Positions 15,521 through 23,439 of a stretch of 51,494 nucleotides of DNA are shown piece after piece (the stretch's first letter is position 1; every line of letters starts with the position of its first letter). The notes below the pieces were generated by a model. It ran no database searches. It saw nothing but the letters and a program-made list of their open reading frames with translations, and was not told the DNA's origin. The DNA is from Patulibacter minatonensis DSM 18081 (GTDB lineage: Bacteria; Actinomycetota; Thermoleophilia; Solirubrobacterales; Solirubrobacteraceae), in the NCBI RefSeq assembly GCF_000519325.1, contig NZ_KI912613.1, forward strand, positions 1,321,661-1,373,154, written 5' to 3'. The translations under genes were made by a program, and so were the position numbers.

Positions 15521-15548
15521 CAAACATGACGGAGGCGTCAAGTTTGGC
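15519..15548. promoter_or_regulatory. TetR-type operator overlapping the SDR promoter
   Basis: GTCAAACATGAC (15519-15530) and GTCAAGTTTGGC (15537-15548) form an inverted repeat of 12-bp arms with two mismatches and a 6-bp spacer. It overlaps the -10 and the transcription start. Size and symmetry suit a TetR-family repressor, none of which is encoded nearby. Confidence 0.6.
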
Positions 15549-15595
15549 GACGCCGAGGGACGGCCGCCCCGCGCGGCCCCACGAGAGAGATCCAC

Positions 15596-16516
15596 ATGGC
15601 ACGACACGAGCCCCGAGTCCTGGTCGGCCGCACGGCCGCGATCACCGGCGGTGCGCGAGGGATCGGCAAGGAGACCGCACGGGCGCTGCTCCGCGAGGGG
15701 ATGAAGGTGGCGATCGGGGACCTCGACCTCGCGCTGGCCGAGTCCGCCGCCGCCGACCTCCGCGCGTCCGTGCCGGCCCGCGGCGGCGTCGCGGTCGAGG
15801 TCCGCGCCTACGCGCTCGACGTCGTCGACCGCGCCTCGGTCCGGGCGTTCGTCGACGCGGTCGAGGCCGACCTCGGCCCGATCGACGTCTTCGACAGCAA
15901 CGCCGGGATCATGCCGCTCGGCACGTTCCTGCAGGAGTCCGACGAGAGCACCCGGAGGCAGCTCGACGTCAACGTGATGGGCGTCGTCAACTGCGCGAAG
16001 GAGATCCTGCCGCGGTTCGTCGACCGGGGACGCGGGCACCTCGTCAACGTCGCGTCGATGGCCGGCAAGGCCGGCTTCCCCGGGGCGGCGACGTACTGCG
16101 GGACGAAGCACTTCGTCGTCGGCCTGTCCGAGGCGATCCGGGGCGAGCTCCACCACGCCGGCTCGTCGGTCGACCTCAGCTGCGTCATGCCCGCGATCGT
16201 CCAGACCGACCTGTCGGCGGGCACGAAGGACACCCGCGGGGTCAAGAAGGTGACCCCGGAGGACGTCGCCCAGGCGATCGTGGACGTCCTGAAGGTCCCG
16301 CGGTTCGACGTGTACGTCCCGAAGTCCGCGGGCGTCGCGAACACGGTGATCGGCGTGCTGCCCCGCCGGGGTCGCGAGGGCGTCTCGCGGGCGCTCGGAG
16401 CGGACAAGGCGCTGATGGAGGCCGACCCGCACGCCCGCGCCGCGTACGAGCTGCGCGCCGCGGAGAGCGACCCGCACCTGACGGCGGGCACCGCGCCCCG
16501 GTCGCTCGCGCCCTGA
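15596..16516 (+). CDS. SDR-family oxidoreductase
   Basis: The 306-aa protein has the classical SDR fold: TGGARGIGKETA cofactor loop (residues about 17-28), DSNAGIM at the NNAG position, catalytic Ser in LVNVASMAGKAG, and YCGTKHF containing the catalytic Tyr and Lys. It should reduce or oxidise a hydroxyl/carbonyl group with NAD(P)(H). The asparagine motif reads SNAG rather than NNAG. GAGAGA upstream supports ATG 15596. It has its own promoter and a palindromic operator, so expression is probably inducible by its substrate or a related lipid or steroid (inference). Confidence 0.88.
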   Translation: MARHEPRVLVGRTAAITGGARGIGKETARALLREGMKVAIGDLDLALAESAAADLRASVPARGGVAVEVRAYALDVVDRASVRAFVDAVEADLGPIDVFDSNAGIMPLGTFLQESDESTRRQLDVNVMGVVNCAKEILPRFVDRGRGHLVNVASMAGKAGFPGAATYCGTKHFVVGLSEAIRGELHHAGSSVDLSCVMPAIVQTDLSAGTKDTRGVKKVTPEDVAQAIVDVLKVPRFDVYVPKSAGVANTVIGVLPRRGREGVSRALGADKALMEADPHARAAYELRAAESDPHLTAGTAPRSLAP

Positions 16517-16682
16517 CGGTCGCGGTCGGGCCCGGCCGACGGACGGGCCGCGCGGTGCCACGTCCGCGGGTCGCGCGTCACGGACCCGCGCGAGCGACGG
16601 CCCCCGGACCCGCACGGACGGTCGCGGGCCCCGCGGGTCGCCCGCGGACCGACCCTCCCGCGCCGTCCGTCCCGGTATTACG

Positions 16683-19121
16683 ATGGCGGGGATGAACGCG
16701 ACGGGGTCCGGGCCGGCTTCCCGTCGCGACAGCCTGACCACGCCGATCGTCACGGCGTCGGCCGCCATCGCGGTCCTGCTCGCCGCGATCGTCGTCACGA
16801 TGACCCTCGCGGTCGGCAACCTCCGCGACGCGGGCCGCGACTCCAGCCGCTCGGAGAACACGATCGTCCTCGTGACGACCGCGGAGCGGTACGTCGTCGA
16901 CATGCAGACGAGCCTCCGCGGGTTCCTCGCGACGGGGGACGACACGTTCCTCGAACCGCTCCGCGCCGCCGACCTCGCGCTGCCGCGGCTCCTGCGCGAC
17001 CTCGACCGGCAGGTCACGGATCCGTCGCAGCGCCGGCAGCTCGAGGTGATCACCCGGACGATCACGGAGTTCCGCAAGCGCATCGTGGCGTTCGTCGAGA
17101 CGGCGCGGAAGGACCTTCCGGCCGCACGGCGGACGGTCGCCGCGACGAAGGGCGGCGGCACGGTCGCCGAGCTCCGCACGCGGTTCGCCCGGTTCATGAC
17201 GGGGGAGGACGAGCGGGCCGCCGCGACCCGGCAGGAGGCCGACGACGCCGGCCGCCGGGGCATCCTCCTCGGGGTCGCCGGGGCGACGGCGTCGGTGCTC
17301 GCGGTCCTCCTGTTCGCGCTCTTCCTGCACCGCCGGGTCGTCCGGCCCGTCAAGCGGCTCGCGGCCGCCGTCCCGCAGCTGGGCCGCGGCGACCTGCAGG
17401 TGGAGGTCCCCGAGTACGGCGGCGAGCTCGGGCTGCTCGCCGGCGACTTCAACGCGATGGCGCGTCGCCTGCAGGAGCAGACCGACGAGGTCGAGGGCCA
17501 GACGGCCGAGGTCGAGGCGCAGCGCAACGACCTCGAGGGCACCTACGAGGCCCTGACCGACGAGAAGGCGTGGTCGGACCGCCTGTTGCGCTTCGTCGAG
17601 CAGCTCGTCGCGGAGGCCGGTGTCGAGGCGGTCTCCGAGCGCACCGTGCTGGCGATCCTGGACCTCGCCGGCGCGGACGCCGGCGCGGTCTGGCTCGTCG
17701 ACACGGAGGGGACGCTCCGGCCGGCCGCGGCGGTCGGGGTCGCGCACGACCACGAGGTCACCTGCCGCGCACCCGAGATCGAGGTGCTGCGGACCGCGGC
17801 GTCCGACCGGCGCCCGGTCGCGCTCGCCGGCGCCGACACGTGCATCGAGGTCCCGGGCTTCGCGGGCCCGGTGCCCGCGTCGCACGAGCTCCACCTGCCC
17901 CTCCACGCCGGCGACGACCTCCTCGGCGGCGTGGTCGTCGGGCGCGTGGCCGACGCGCCGTTCAGGGCGGACGAGACCCGGCGAGCACGCGGGATGGTGG
18001 AGCAGGCGACCGTCGCGCTGGTCCGCGCGCTCGAGGTCGTCCGCGTCGCGCACCTCGGCGCGGCGAACGCGTCGATCCTGGAGGCCGCGACCTTCGGCGT
18101 CGTGCTGTTCGACCCGGACGGCAGCATCGCCCTGATGAACGCGTCGCTGCGGCGGATGTGGGAGGCCCTCGGCATCGACCCGGACAGCGACGACCGCGAC
18201 GCGCGGGCGCGGCGCTTCATCGAGCTCGCCGTCGACCGGCAGCAGATGGAGGCCGACGTCCGGGCCGCGGTCGGCGACCCCCTTCTCCGCTTCCGGTTCG
18301 AGCTGCACGACCCGGGCGCCGACCGGTGGTTCCGGGCGATCACGGTGCCCGTCTTCGACGACGTGCGCACGTACATCGGCCGGATGGTCACGATCGAGGA
18401 GACCACCGAGCAGCGCGAGGTCCAGCGGCTCCGCGACGAGTTCACCGCGACGGTCACCCACGAGCTGCGGACCCCGCTGTCGGCCGTCGTGGCCGCGGTC
18501 GACCTGCTGTCGGACGAGTACGACGAGCCGACGCCGGGCCAGCAGCACTGGGGCGGCGTGATCCGGCGCAACGCCGACCGCCTGCTGCGACTCGTCGACG
18601 ACCTCCTGACCGTCGCCCGCGCCGAGTCCGGGCAGTTCAGCCTCACCGCGGAGGACTGCGACCTCGCCGTCGTCGCCGGCGACGCCGTCGTCAGCGCCCG
18701 TGCCGCGGCCGCGCCCGCGGGCGTGACGGTCGAGCTCGTCGCCGAGCCCTCCCCGGCGCGGGCGGACGTCACGAGGATCGCCCAGGCCTGCGACAACCTG
18801 CTCTCGAACGCCGTCAAGTTCACGCCGTCGGGCGGGCTGATCCGGCTCACGATCGGACCGTGCACGACGGGCGGCGTCCGGATCGAGGTCGCCGACTCGG
18901 GATCCGGGATCCCGCAGGCCGAGCGTGAGCGGCTGTTCGACCGCTTCTACCGGACGACCGGCGCCACCCGCGCGGCGGTGCCCGGCACCGGCCTCGGCCT
19001 GACGATCACCCAGGCGATCGTCGTCGCGCACGGCGGCACGATCCGCGTGGAGGACGGCATCGACGGCGGCACGGCGTTCGTCATCGAGCTCCCCGCGGGC
19101 GGGCCTCCGGGCGACGACTGA
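16683..19121 (+). CDS. Hybrid-sensor histidine kinase: CHASE3-HAMP-GAF-PAS-HisKA-HATPase
   Basis: The 812-aa membrane kinase has helix 1 (about 20-43) and an extracytoplasmic CHASE3-like helical domain (to about 190, with MQTSLRGFLATGDDTFLEPL). Helix 2 (about 198-220), a HAMP (RPVKRLAAAVPQLGRGDL) and a coiled coil rich in Glu/Val follow. Then come a GAF-like domain (about 300-450), a PAS domain (about 455-575), HisKA with THELRTPLSAV (His593) and HATPase_c with NLLSNAVKFT, DSGSGIP and GTGLGLTI. No receiver or response regulator gene is adjacent, so it is an orphan kinase. The start may instead be the ATG at 16692; a TATTAC box at 16675 suggests a very short leader. Confidence 0.88.
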   Translation: MAGMNATGSGPASRRDSLTTPIVTASAAIAVLLAAIVVTMTLAVGNLRDAGRDSSRSENTIVLVTTAERYVVDMQTSLRGFLATGDDTFLEPLRAADLALPRLLRDLDRQVTDPSQRRQLEVITRTITEFRKRIVAFVETARKDLPAARRTVAATKGGGTVAELRTRFARFMTGEDERAAATRQEADDAGRRGILLGVAGATASVLAVLLFALFLHRRVVRPVKRLAAAVPQLGRGDLQVEVPEYGGELGLLAGDFNAMARRLQEQTDEVEGQTAEVEAQRNDLEGTYEALTDEKAWSDRLLRFVEQLVAEAGVEAVSERTVLAILDLAGADAGAVWLVDTEGTLRPAAAVGVAHDHEVTCRAPEIEVLRTAASDRRPVALAGADTCIEVPGFAGPVPASHELHLPLHAGDDLLGGVVVGRVADAPFRADETRRARGMVEQATVALVRALEVVRVAHLGAANASILEAATFGVVLFDPDGSIALMNASLRRMWEALGIDPDSDDRDARARRFIELAVDRQQMEADVRAAVGDPLLRFRFELHDPGADRWFRAITVPVFDDVRTYIGRMVTIEETTEQREVQRLRDEFTATVTHELRTPLSAVVAAVDLLSDEYDEPTPGQQHWGGVIRRNADRLLRLVDDLLTVARAESGQFSLTAEDCDLAVVAGDAVVSARAAAAPAGVTVELVAEPSPARADVTRIAQACDNLLSNAVKFTPSGGLIRLTIGPCTTGGVRIEVADSGSGIPQAERERLFDRFYRTTGATRAAVPGTGLGLTITQAIVVAHGGTIRVEDGIDGGTAFVIELPAGGPPGDD

Positions 19122-19214
19122 CGCCGCCGGCCTCCGGACGACGACGGACACCGCGCGGACGAGCCGCCGGGTGCCGTCCGCTCCGGCGCGCCCGAGCCCC
19201 GGGCGTCGACGACC

Positions 19215-19742
19215 TCAGCGCGCGGCGCCCGGAAGGCCGTCGCCCGCGGCGCCGGTCGGCGTCGGCCGGCCGGTGCGGCGCAGCCGAGCGGCCCAGCGCC
19301 GGCGCCGCTCGGGGCCGCGCAGCTCGGCCGCGACGGCCTGGAGCCGGTCGACGGCGCCGTCGGTGGGAACACCGGGGTCCGCGAGGACGCGGCGGTCGAG
19401 GACGCCGATCGCGGCGACGACGGCACCTCCGGCCTCGGCGACGAGGACCGGGGCGCGGGGGGTGCGCCCGCCGTCCTGCTCGGCGAGCCGGGCGAGGGCG
19501 GGGCCGTCGAGCGCGCCGGCATCGCGGACCACGACGCCGGCGGTCCGGGCGGCGCGGCCGCCGAGCATCGCCGTACGCGCGTCGGCCCGGCGGGCGACGG
19601 CGCGCGGCGCGGACGGGGTGGACGCGAGGAAGCGGTCGACCGGACTGGTGGACCGCGGCGCGTCGGTGCGCTCGGCGGTGTCGGGCGCGCGGTCGGCCGC
19701 AGTCGGGGTGGTGGGGTCTCGGGGGTCGGAGGAACGGGCCAT
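19215..19742 (-). CDS. Hypothetical protein with partial GNAT-like core
   Basis: The 175-aa protein has a disordered polar head of about 80 residues. A short domain follows with VVVRDAGALDGPALARLAEQD, PVLVAEAGGAVVAAIGVLDRR and VLADPGVPTDGAVDRL. This pattern resembles the first half of a GNAT acetyltransferase but lacks the acetyl-CoA P-loop half, so catalysis is doubtful. Small proteins of this shape are, as I recall, common in this actinobacterial lineage. ATG 19742 lies in the shared divergent region with the MocR gene. Confidence 0.6.
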   Translation of the reverse strand: MARSSDPRDPTTPTAADRAPDTAERTDAPRSTSPVDRFLASTPSAPRAVARRADARTAMLGGRAARTAGVVVRDAGALDGPALARLAEQDGGRTPRAPVLVAEAGGAVVAAIGVLDRRVLADPGVPTDGAVDRLQAVAAELRGPERRRRWAARLRRTGRPTPTGAAGDGLPGAAR

Positions 19743-19804
19743 GGACCGAAGGTGACAGCAACTGGCATTGCGATCCAGGGCCAATTGCGGCAGAGTGGTC
19801 TGCG
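19743..19804. promoter_or_regulatory. Divergent regulatory region with MocR-type direct repeats
   Basis: ATTGCG occurs at 19767-19772 and 19784-19789, a direct repeat 17 bp apart within the 62-bp gap between the two divergent starts. Direct repeats are the usual operator form for MocR/PdxR-type regulators, so autoregulation is plausible. Confidence 0.45.
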
Positions 19805-21274
19805 ATGACGCCCAGGAGCATCAGCAGCACGTCACTCGTCCGCCAGCTCGGCGAGTGGCGGGACGACGACCGCGCGGGCGCCGGGGGCGATCCGCTGTAC
19901 GTGCAGCTCGCCGGGGCGATCCGGCTGCTGATCCTCGACGGCCGGGTGCCGCTCGACGTGCGGCTCCCGGGCGAGCGCGAGCTGGCGTCGGCGCTGGGGG
20001 TCAGCCGGACGACGGTCTCGACCGCGTTCGGCCGGCTCCGCGAGGAGGGGCACCTCGTCAGCCGTCACGGGTCCGGGAGCCGGACGAGCGTGCCCGCCGG
20101 CCCCGGCGGTCGCGTGATCGGGAGCCTGATCGCCGCCGACGACACGTTCGCGATCGACCTCGGCGCCGCCGCGCTCCCCGCGGCGCCGGGCGTGCACGCG
20201 GCCTACGCCGACGCGCTGGCCGCGCTCCCCGCCCACCTGCCCGGCCACGGCTACCAGGCGCTCGGCATCCCGGAGCTCCGCAGGGCGCTGGCCGACCGGT
20301 ACACGGCGCGGGGGCTCCCGACGGTCCCCGAGCAGCTGCTCGTCACCAGCGGGGCGCAGCACGCGTTCGTCCTCGTCCTCCAGCTCCTGGCCGGTCCGGG
20401 CGACCGCGTCCTGATCGACCACCCGACGTACCCGCACGCGATCGACGCGATCCAGCGCGCGTCCTGTCGGCCTGTGCCGGTCGGGCTGCCCGGCAGCGGG
20501 TGGGACGTCGACGGCGTCGTCGCCGCGCTCCAGCAGACGGGGCCGCGTCTGGCGTACCTGCTGCCGGACTTCCACAACCCGACCGGGCGCTGCATGGATC
20601 CGGAGAGCCGGTCCCGCATCGCCGAGGCCGCGGCCCGCACCCGCACGACGCTCGTGATCGACGAGACGATGGTCGACCTCGGCCTCGAGGGCCCGCCGCC
20701 CGCGCCGTTCGCCGCGCACGACCCGACCGGTGGCGTCGTGATCACCGTCGGCGGGACGAGCAAGAGCTTCTGGGGCGGCCTGCGGGTCGGGTGGGTCCGC
20801 GCCGACGAGGGCACGATCGCGGGCCTCGGGGGCGTCCGGCCGGGCCTGGACCTCGGCACGCCGATCGTGGAGCAGCTGGCCGCAACGTCGCTCCTCACGG
20901 GGCACGAGTCCGGGCTCGTCGACCGCCGCGCGGCCCTGCGGGAGCGCCGGGACCGCCTGATCGCCGCGCTCGCCCGCGACCTGCCGGACTGGCGCGTCGA
21001 GCGGGCCCCGGGCGGCAACTCCCTGTGGGTCGAGCTCCCGGCCCCGGTCAGCTCGGCGCTCACCGCGTCGGCGGAGCGCCACGGCGTCCGCGTCGTCGCC
21101 GGTCCCCGGTTCGGCGTCGACGGCGCGTTCGAGCGGTTCCTCCGCCTGCCCTACACCCGGCCGGCGGAGGAGCTCGAGGACGCCGTCGCCCGCCTGGCGC
21201 GGGCCTACGAGGACCTCCGGGTCGCGCCGGGTCCGCGGGCGGTGCCGACGACGGCGACGGGCGCGGTGGTCTGA
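19805..21274 (+). CDS. MocR/PdxR-family regulator (GntR HTH + aminotransferase-like domain)
   Basis: The 489-aa protein has an N-terminal winged helix (about 28-95: YVQLAGAIRLLILDGRVPLD, LPGERELASALGVSRTTVS) joined to a fold-type I aminotransferase-like domain. The latter has LLVTSGAQHAF, the DFHNPTG motif, the Asp of VIDET, and TSKSFWGGLRVGW, whose Lys320 should bind PLP. Such proteins sense PLP, amines or amino acids and control transcription. ATG 19805 gives a normal N-terminus. The divergent neighbour is a GNAT-like hypothetical gene; no pyridoxal genes are adjacent, so the effector cannot be inferred. Confidence 0.9.
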   Translation: MTPRSISSTSLVRQLGEWRDDDRAGAGGDPLYVQLAGAIRLLILDGRVPLDVRLPGERELASALGVSRTTVSTAFGRLREEGHLVSRHGSGSRTSVPAGPGGRVIGSLIAADDTFAIDLGAAALPAAPGVHAAYADALAALPAHLPGHGYQALGIPELRRALADRYTARGLPTVPEQLLVTSGAQHAFVLVLQLLAGPGDRVLIDHPTYPHAIDAIQRASCRPVPVGLPGSGWDVDGVVAALQQTGPRLAYLLPDFHNPTGRCMDPESRSRIAEAAARTRTTLVIDETMVDLGLEGPPPAPFAAHDPTGGVVITVGGTSKSFWGGLRVGWVRADEGTIAGLGGVRPGLDLGTPIVEQLAATSLLTGHESGLVDRRAALRERRDRLIAALARDLPDWRVERAPGGNSLWVELPAPVSSALTASAERHGVRVVAGPRFGVDGAFERFLRLPYTRPAEELEDAVARLARAYEDLRVAPGPRAVPTTATGAVV

Positions 21275-21368
21275 CCCGCGCGGGCGTCGGGAGTTCCCCG
21301 ATGTCGTGCCGGGGGACCGGTCCTACGGTGACGCTCACCCGTCGTCCGCAGACCGAGAAGGACCCCCG

Positions 21369-22904
21369 ATGCACCCCGCCCGCCGTCGTTCCCTGCTGCT
21401 CACGCTCGTCGTGGGCTCCGTCGCCGCGGTGCCCGCGACCGCGTCGGCGGCCGGCACCGCCACGTTCGACGGCAGCGTCCTGCGCGTCGGCGAGGCGTCG
21501 CCCGGCGAGCAGAACGCGATCACGATCGGCATCCAGGAGGAGGGGCTCGTCGAGGTCTCCGACTTCGGCGCCGTGACCGCCGGTCCGGGGTGCGCGCCCA
21601 AGGAGACCGAGACGACGACCGCGGTCTGCCCGCTGCCGCCCGGCGGCGTCGAGGTCGTCACGGGCGGGGGCGACGACACCGTCGGCACCTACTACTCGCC
21701 CGTGGTGCGGCCCCTGGCCGACGGCGCCCTGCGCGTGGACCTCGGCGACGGGAACGACCGCTTCCTCGGCGGGGTCACCGGCGAGGTCGTCAGCGGCGGC
21801 GCGGGCAACGACGACCTGAAGGGCGGCCTCGGCGGCGACACGCTCGACGGCGGCGCGGGCGACGACACCGTCGAGGGTCAGGAGGGCGCCGACGTCGTCC
21901 GCGGCGGCGACGGGAACGACCTGCTGAAGGCCGACCAGTTCAGCGACTCCGGCGTCTTCGCGGACGTGATCGACGGCGGCGCCGGCTTCGACGTCCTGCA
22001 GGACTGGCGGCACACCGGCGGCGAGGCGACCGCGCCGGCGATCGACGTGCGGCTCGACGGCCTCGCCGACGACGGCCGGCCCGGCGAGGGCGACGACGTG
22101 CGCGGCGTCGAGCGGCTCGACTCCGGGAGCGCCGGCACGTTCGTCGGCGACGAGGGCGCGAACGAGTTCGTCGCGCCCGAGACCGGGGCGGCCGGCTCCT
22201 ACTCCGGCGCGGGTGGTGCCGACCGCCTGCTCGCGGGCGACGCGCACGGCGACGTCGTCGACGGGGGCGCGGGGGACGACGACCTCTCCGGTGGCTTCGG
22301 CGACGACCGCATCGTCGGCGGTCCGGGCCGCGACGTCCTGGCCGGCGACCGCCCGGCGCGCTGCAACGAGCTCCACTGCGACATCGGTGGCGGCTTCGGC
22401 AACGACCTGATCGAGGCCCGCGATGGCGAGGTCGACTCGATCTCCTGCGGCCCCGGGACGGACACCGTGACGGCGGACCCCGACGACGTCGTCGCGGCCG
22501 ACTGCGAGACCGTCGAGTGGGCGGTCTTCGACGGGGGCGGCGGCGACGGCGGGAAGAAGGACGGCGGGACCGCGAAGGCCACGGCGAAGCTCTCCGGGAA
22601 GACCGGGCTGCGGACGGTCCTGAAGCGCGGCCTCACGGTGAAGGTGACGGGTGCCACGGCGGGGCGGACCGTGACGGTGGCGCTCCGCGTCCCCGGCAGC
22701 ACGGCGAAGCGCCTGCGGCTCGCGACGCGCCAGCGGGTCGTGACGGTCGCGACCGGGAAGGCGAAGGCCTCGAAGGCCGGGACCGCGACGGTCCGCGTGC
22801 GGTTCTCGGCGACGGCGCGCCGTCGGCTGGCGACGGTCCGGAAGGTCGGCGTGACGCTGCGGGCCACCGGGGCGGACGACCGGACGCTCACGCTGCGGCG
22901 GTGA
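21369..22904 (+). CDS. Secreted RTX-type calcium-binding repeat protein
   Basis: The 511-aa protein starts with a signal peptide (RRRSLLLTLVVGSVAAVPATASA, cleavage near residue 27; GAAGGA RBS before ATG 21369). Two blocks of RTX-like nonapeptides follow (GGAGNDDLKGG, LDGGAGDDTVEG, GGDGNDLL; and later DGGAGDDDLSGGFGDDRIVGG), expected to form calcium-stabilised beta rolls. The last 120 residues are Lys/Arg/Thr-rich with strand-like repeats ending LTLRR, a tail style common in secreted proteins of this lineage. No adjacent type I secretion genes are seen; export is probably by Sec. No enzymatic domain is recognised. Confidence 0.82.
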   Translation: MHPARRRSLLLTLVVGSVAAVPATASAAGTATFDGSVLRVGEASPGEQNAITIGIQEEGLVEVSDFGAVTAGPGCAPKETETTTAVCPLPPGGVEVVTGGGDDTVGTYYSPVVRPLADGALRVDLGDGNDRFLGGVTGEVVSGGAGNDDLKGGLGGDTLDGGAGDDTVEGQEGADVVRGGDGNDLLKADQFSDSGVFADVIDGGAGFDVLQDWRHTGGEATAPAIDVRLDGLADDGRPGEGDDVRGVERLDSGSAGTFVGDEGANEFVAPETGAAGSYSGAGGADRLLAGDAHGDVVDGGAGDDDLSGGFGDDRIVGGPGRDVLAGDRPARCNELHCDIGGGFGNDLIEARDGEVDSISCGPGTDTVTADPDDVVAADCETVEWAVFDGGGGDGGKKDGGTAKATAKLSGKTGLRTVLKRGLTVKVTGATAGRTVTVALRVPGSTAKRLRLATRQRVVTVATGKAKASKAGTATVRVRFSATARRRLATVRKVGVTLRATGADDRTLTLRR

Positions 22905-23123
22905 GCCGCCGCGGCCGGGGCGCCGGGCCCGCCGTCCGCCCTCGCCCGCTCGCGGCGGCGGACCGCCCGGCCCGGCGCGCGGGCCATCGTCCATCCGTGT
23001 ACTGCGCCCCGTCGTCCTCGCCCCGGAGGGCCGCGGCGCCGATCACGAGGGCATGGGGCCGGCCGTCGGCCCCGCCGGATCGCCGCCGTCCGATCCGTCC
23101 GCACCGTCTTCCGGGAGTCCGTC

Positions 23124-23285
23124 ATGAGCACCGTCCGTTTCCCTCGCCCGAGCGCCCTCCACGGCGCGCGCGAGAAGCGGACGGCGCTCGACGAACCCGG
23201 GCGCCTGGCCCTCATGGCCGGGGGAGTCTTCGCCCTCGTCGCGCTGCCCGTGGGGTTGGTGGCGCTGTCGCTGCTGCTGCCGTAG
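23124..23285 (+). CDS. Small membrane protein, 53 aa
   Basis: A frame of 53 codons has GGGAG upstream of the ATG. The N-terminal half is basic and polar (MSTVRFPRPSALHGAREKRT) and the C-terminal half is one hydrophobic helix (LALMAGGVFALVALPVGLVA), ending at LLP. Third positions are almost all G or C, as expected for a real gene here. It is not similar to the two 50-aa peptides elsewhere in the window. Function is unknown. A strong hairpin about 90 bp downstream may end its transcript. Confidence 0.6.
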   Translation: MSTVRFPRPSALHGAREKRTALDEPGRLALMAGGVFALVALPVGLVALSLLLP

Positions 23286-23374
23286 CCGCGACGGGCGAAC
23301 GCGCCGGAAACGGTCCCCGGACGCGTCCTCCGCGGCGCGTCCGGGCCGGCGTGCGTCCGGGGCCGCCCGCCCTT

Positions 23375-23396
23375 CCGGGCCGGCGTGCCGGCCCGG
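23375..23396. terminator. GC-rich hairpin after the 53-aa gene
   Basis: CCGGGCCGGC-gt-GCCGGCCCGG is a perfect 10-bp stem located between the 53-aa gene and the phosphodiesterase gene. No T-run follows. Confidence 0.5.
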
Positions 23397-23439
23397 GGGC
23401 AAGACGTCCGGGCCCCGCCCCGGGTGCCACACTGCGCCG

